This document shows, in pieces, positions 61,443 through 64,000 of a DNA stretch of 64,000 nucleotides. The position numbers and the translations under genes are program-made. Numbering within the stretch: the first letter of the stretch is position 1; every line of letters starts with the position of its first letter. Origin of the DNA: Montifringilla adamsi (Eukaryota; Chordata; Aves; Passeriformes; Passeridae); assembly GCA_017590115.1 (NCBI GenBank), contig JAGGNK010008337.1, positions 7,679,609 to 7,743,608 on the forward strand, read 5' to 3'. The notes under the pieces are model-generated. The model was not told the origin of the DNA. It was given only the letters and a program-made list of their open reading frames with translations, and did no database searches.

Positions 61443-64000
61443 TGCCTTGGGAACCAGGCTCTGATAACCTGGGAGCCAGGCTTGGCTCAGCCCCAGTGTG
61501 CTGGGGGACATCAGCAGCTTCCAGTGTCCCTCTGCCATCCTCTCACGCCCAGGGACACAGCTTCACCAGCAGGGAACTACAGCTGTGAATGAAAATACAA
61601 TGCCACGAACATAAAGGAGCAAATATTGAAGTTAAATCTATCAATACCATCCATTGTGGGATATTTAGAGCTCCCCCTCCACCCTTAGCTGGGTTAAAAT
61701 TTGTTTAAATAGCAATGTTATAGGTGATGACTGCCTTTACTGGGGGATAATACTATAGAACTGAGCCTAACCAAGGTATATTTCACAACTATCTTCATGA
61801 CTTTTATGAAAACACCCTGCTCCCAAAAGGCAGATTTAATCTATCTACAACTTCTATGGATAATATTTTTAAAGACAACACTATAAACCCTCAACTGTAA
61901 AACATGCTGACACTCCTCTATATTTATTAAAAAAAAAAACTTTATCCATAAATTAATGTACTTCTATTTGTATTTGCCATGCAGTTGAGACCAGCTACCA
62001 GATTTTAATTCTTCAGGTTGTTCACCTATATTTTAATGCTTTCATATGATACACCACTAATTCTGAAGAACAAAAAAACACCTAACACTGATGATGCTTT
62101 CAATAATCTTATCTGCAATTATCATGAAGAGGAAGTACTCTGCCCAATAAACAGGTTTTTTATTTCCTGCAGGGTCAGCATTTTGGCACATAAATCAGGA
62201 TTACCTAATCAGTATTAGCTATTAAAAACACCTAGTAATGACCTAAAAAATTATTTAATCAATCTCACATTTAAAAGGAAGGGAAAAATCTTGTTAGCAA
62301 GACCAGAGATATTATCCAACTCTTGACAACACAGGTAATAAAAATACCATCATGTTACTCCTGTTCTGACAGGGAGTGCTGACAGCCTGTTCCAGAGGCT
62401 TGCTGAAAGTACAGGTACAGCATCATTACTTCACTGCTGTAGAATTTTTATTCTCCCAAAACAAGTTTTAGCATGACATGAACCAAAACAGTACAAAGAA
62501 AAGCACCCCCCAAGCTCCACATATACTTTTCTCATTTCAGTCTCCTGTAGTCTCTCTATATATTCCAATTAGGCAACCCCAATTTTTGTTTCAGTTTGTA
62601 TTTCCCAAAGATATTAAATTATTCAATCCATTATTTGAGTGCATTCCCCTACCAGCAAGGATTTAATTACCTATCTCTGCTGGAAGAGAAAGGACTGCAC
62701 ATTAATGTACAGCTGTGAATAAAGATTTGTTTATTTAATAACTGGACAACCTAACTTCTAGAGTTACTCATTCAAGAGGAAATCAAGAAACTTGAACCAC
62801 AGGGGCTTTTTCCCCTCCAAGGTCAGAAGAATTAAATAATGAGACCTTTGGAACAAAAAATGCTTTCTGGTTCTTTTTTTTACTCCCAATTTTCCTATTA
62901 ATTAAATTGTGATCTAAGGTAATACTAGAACAGATTCACTGAAGCCCTTAATGATCTTGCCTTTATATCCAGAACATTCCAAAATCTTTTCAAGAACCAA
63001 TATATAACTGCTACAGATTAGCACAAAAAGCATCACAAATCTTAAGTCTATGCAATTCTATTAGAAAGAATGAAAATAGACTTATTTACTGTTGTGACAT
63101 CCTTCCTTCAGTTCTTCTGCTGCTTTCATCTTCTGCAACAAACAACTCCAAGGACCTCCCCAGGTGCAAATCACACATCTAGAAACCCCACACTTAGTTT
63201 CCTATTCTCTTAGCAAGGCTTTCCTGAGGTTGAAGACAGATGCCACACAAAGAAACACCGATTCCAGCTGAGCTAGAAGGTGCTTTTTGCAGCAAAGCTG
63301 AGTATGATGCTCCTTTGTTCCTCCCAACACAAGCTTCCCTTACGTGACCTTATTCCTTCAAAGAAATAATCCATTGTCTCACACATCAGAGAATTCTCAG
63401 CTGTCTGATTTCCCTTCATTGAAGCTTTTCTCTCATTCCAGAACCACTTTGATTGCAACAATGAGCCCTACTTAATGCAGATATGAAAATTTTCTTTGTA
63501 ATGCAATGCAAAACCTTTGCAGCACGCTGTCATCTCCAGACAAGACAATTACTGAAGATCTGAACACACTGCACACAGCCTTAGAGCCAGAAATCCTCTT
63601 CATTTGACCTCTTAAACTTGATGACATGCACTTGTCATTTGATGACGGTGTCACTTTTGACCATGTCAAACAGTTATTTAATGTAATGAGTAGTAAGTCT
63701 TCCAAATTTTTTCCAAATGAGGGCCAGGAATTGGTTCACTTTTAATGCATTTCTTAAACAGTGTGGGACAGTATCTGCAGTATTTAATTCTTTTAAATTC
63801 CAGAACAAAATGCAGTCCTGTGTTGTCCTACTCTTCTGGATTTGCTGGTTGCCTACAATCTGCCCAACTAGCCTGCAGGAAAATAGGGTTTGCTAATGCA
63901 ATCATTCAAACCAGAACAGAGCTAAAATACTTTGACATTCATTTAAATAAACAGAGTTCAACCATTTGAGAAGTTAGCACGTTCATTTGACCAGTCCAAT

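Larger units (their letters stand above)
55990..64000 (-). other. ENAH: ENAH intron upstream of exon 4 (partial)
   Basis: At least 8 kb of intron ending TTTACTCTTAG. It contains a solo LTR (60661-61077), a 22-bp tandem duplication near 61404, and a 10-bp hairpin near 57375-57402. Neither the EVH1 exons nor an exon like mammalian INV (3a) was found on reading, so they lie further upstream, are diverged, or are absent. Confidence 0.75.

Noticed and set aside
1..64000. tRNA, rRNA, CRISPR or operon-type features
   Set aside because: This is vertebrate chromosomal DNA. I saw no cloverleaf tRNA with A/B boxes, no rRNA sequence and no spaced direct repeats of CRISPR type.

Overview
The window is vertebrate nuclear DNA, most likely from a bird and plausibly a songbird. 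Exons are small and separated by kilobase introns with GT/AG splice sites. The recognisable interspersed repeats are avian types: a CR1 LINE 3' end and endogenous retrovirus LTRs of kinds common in passerine genomes. I saw no Alu- or L1-like sequence. The species call is inference.

One protein-coding gene is recognisable: ENAH (Mena, enabled homolog), on the minus strand. The visible part runs from exon 4 (about 56.0 kb) down to the stop codon at 25.7 kb. I rebuilt the exons from splice sites, reading frame and the remembered Mena protein. In transcription order they are: the linker exon after EVH1 (55905-55989), the LERER coiled-coil exon (41506-41825), the large neural/proline-rich exon (39502-40302), the profilin-binding proline core (37419-37726), the EVH2 exons (37036-37172, 36598-36652, 36263-36311, 34090-34156), a 63-nt exon matching mammalian exon 11a (31618-31680), and the C-terminal exons (28152-28230, 26890-26947, 25703-25740). 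Phases agree at every junction. The exons for the EVH1 domain and the true start are not in the window and should lie beyond 64,000.

The most interesting candidate is at 52289-52440, inside the 14-kb intron upstream of the LERER exon. A TATA/MEF2-like box precedes two ATG codons and a 71-nt open segment with a good splice donor. Its phase joins it in frame to the LERER exon. It would start a Mena isoform without the EVH1 domain, possibly muscle-type.

Region by region: 1-22 kb is non-coding flank downstream of ENAH. It contains a perfect 166-bp tandem duplication joined by a 22-bp hairpin (8.8-9.2 kb), an orphan CpG-rich island (10.7-11.1 kb, perhaps the promoter of a neighbouring gene), a CR1 fragment and an ERV LTR fragment. 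About 22.1-25.7 kb is probably ENAH 3' UTR. From 25.7 to 56 kb come the exons and introns, and from 56 to 64 kb a long upstream intron holding a solo LTR with a 6-bp target duplication.
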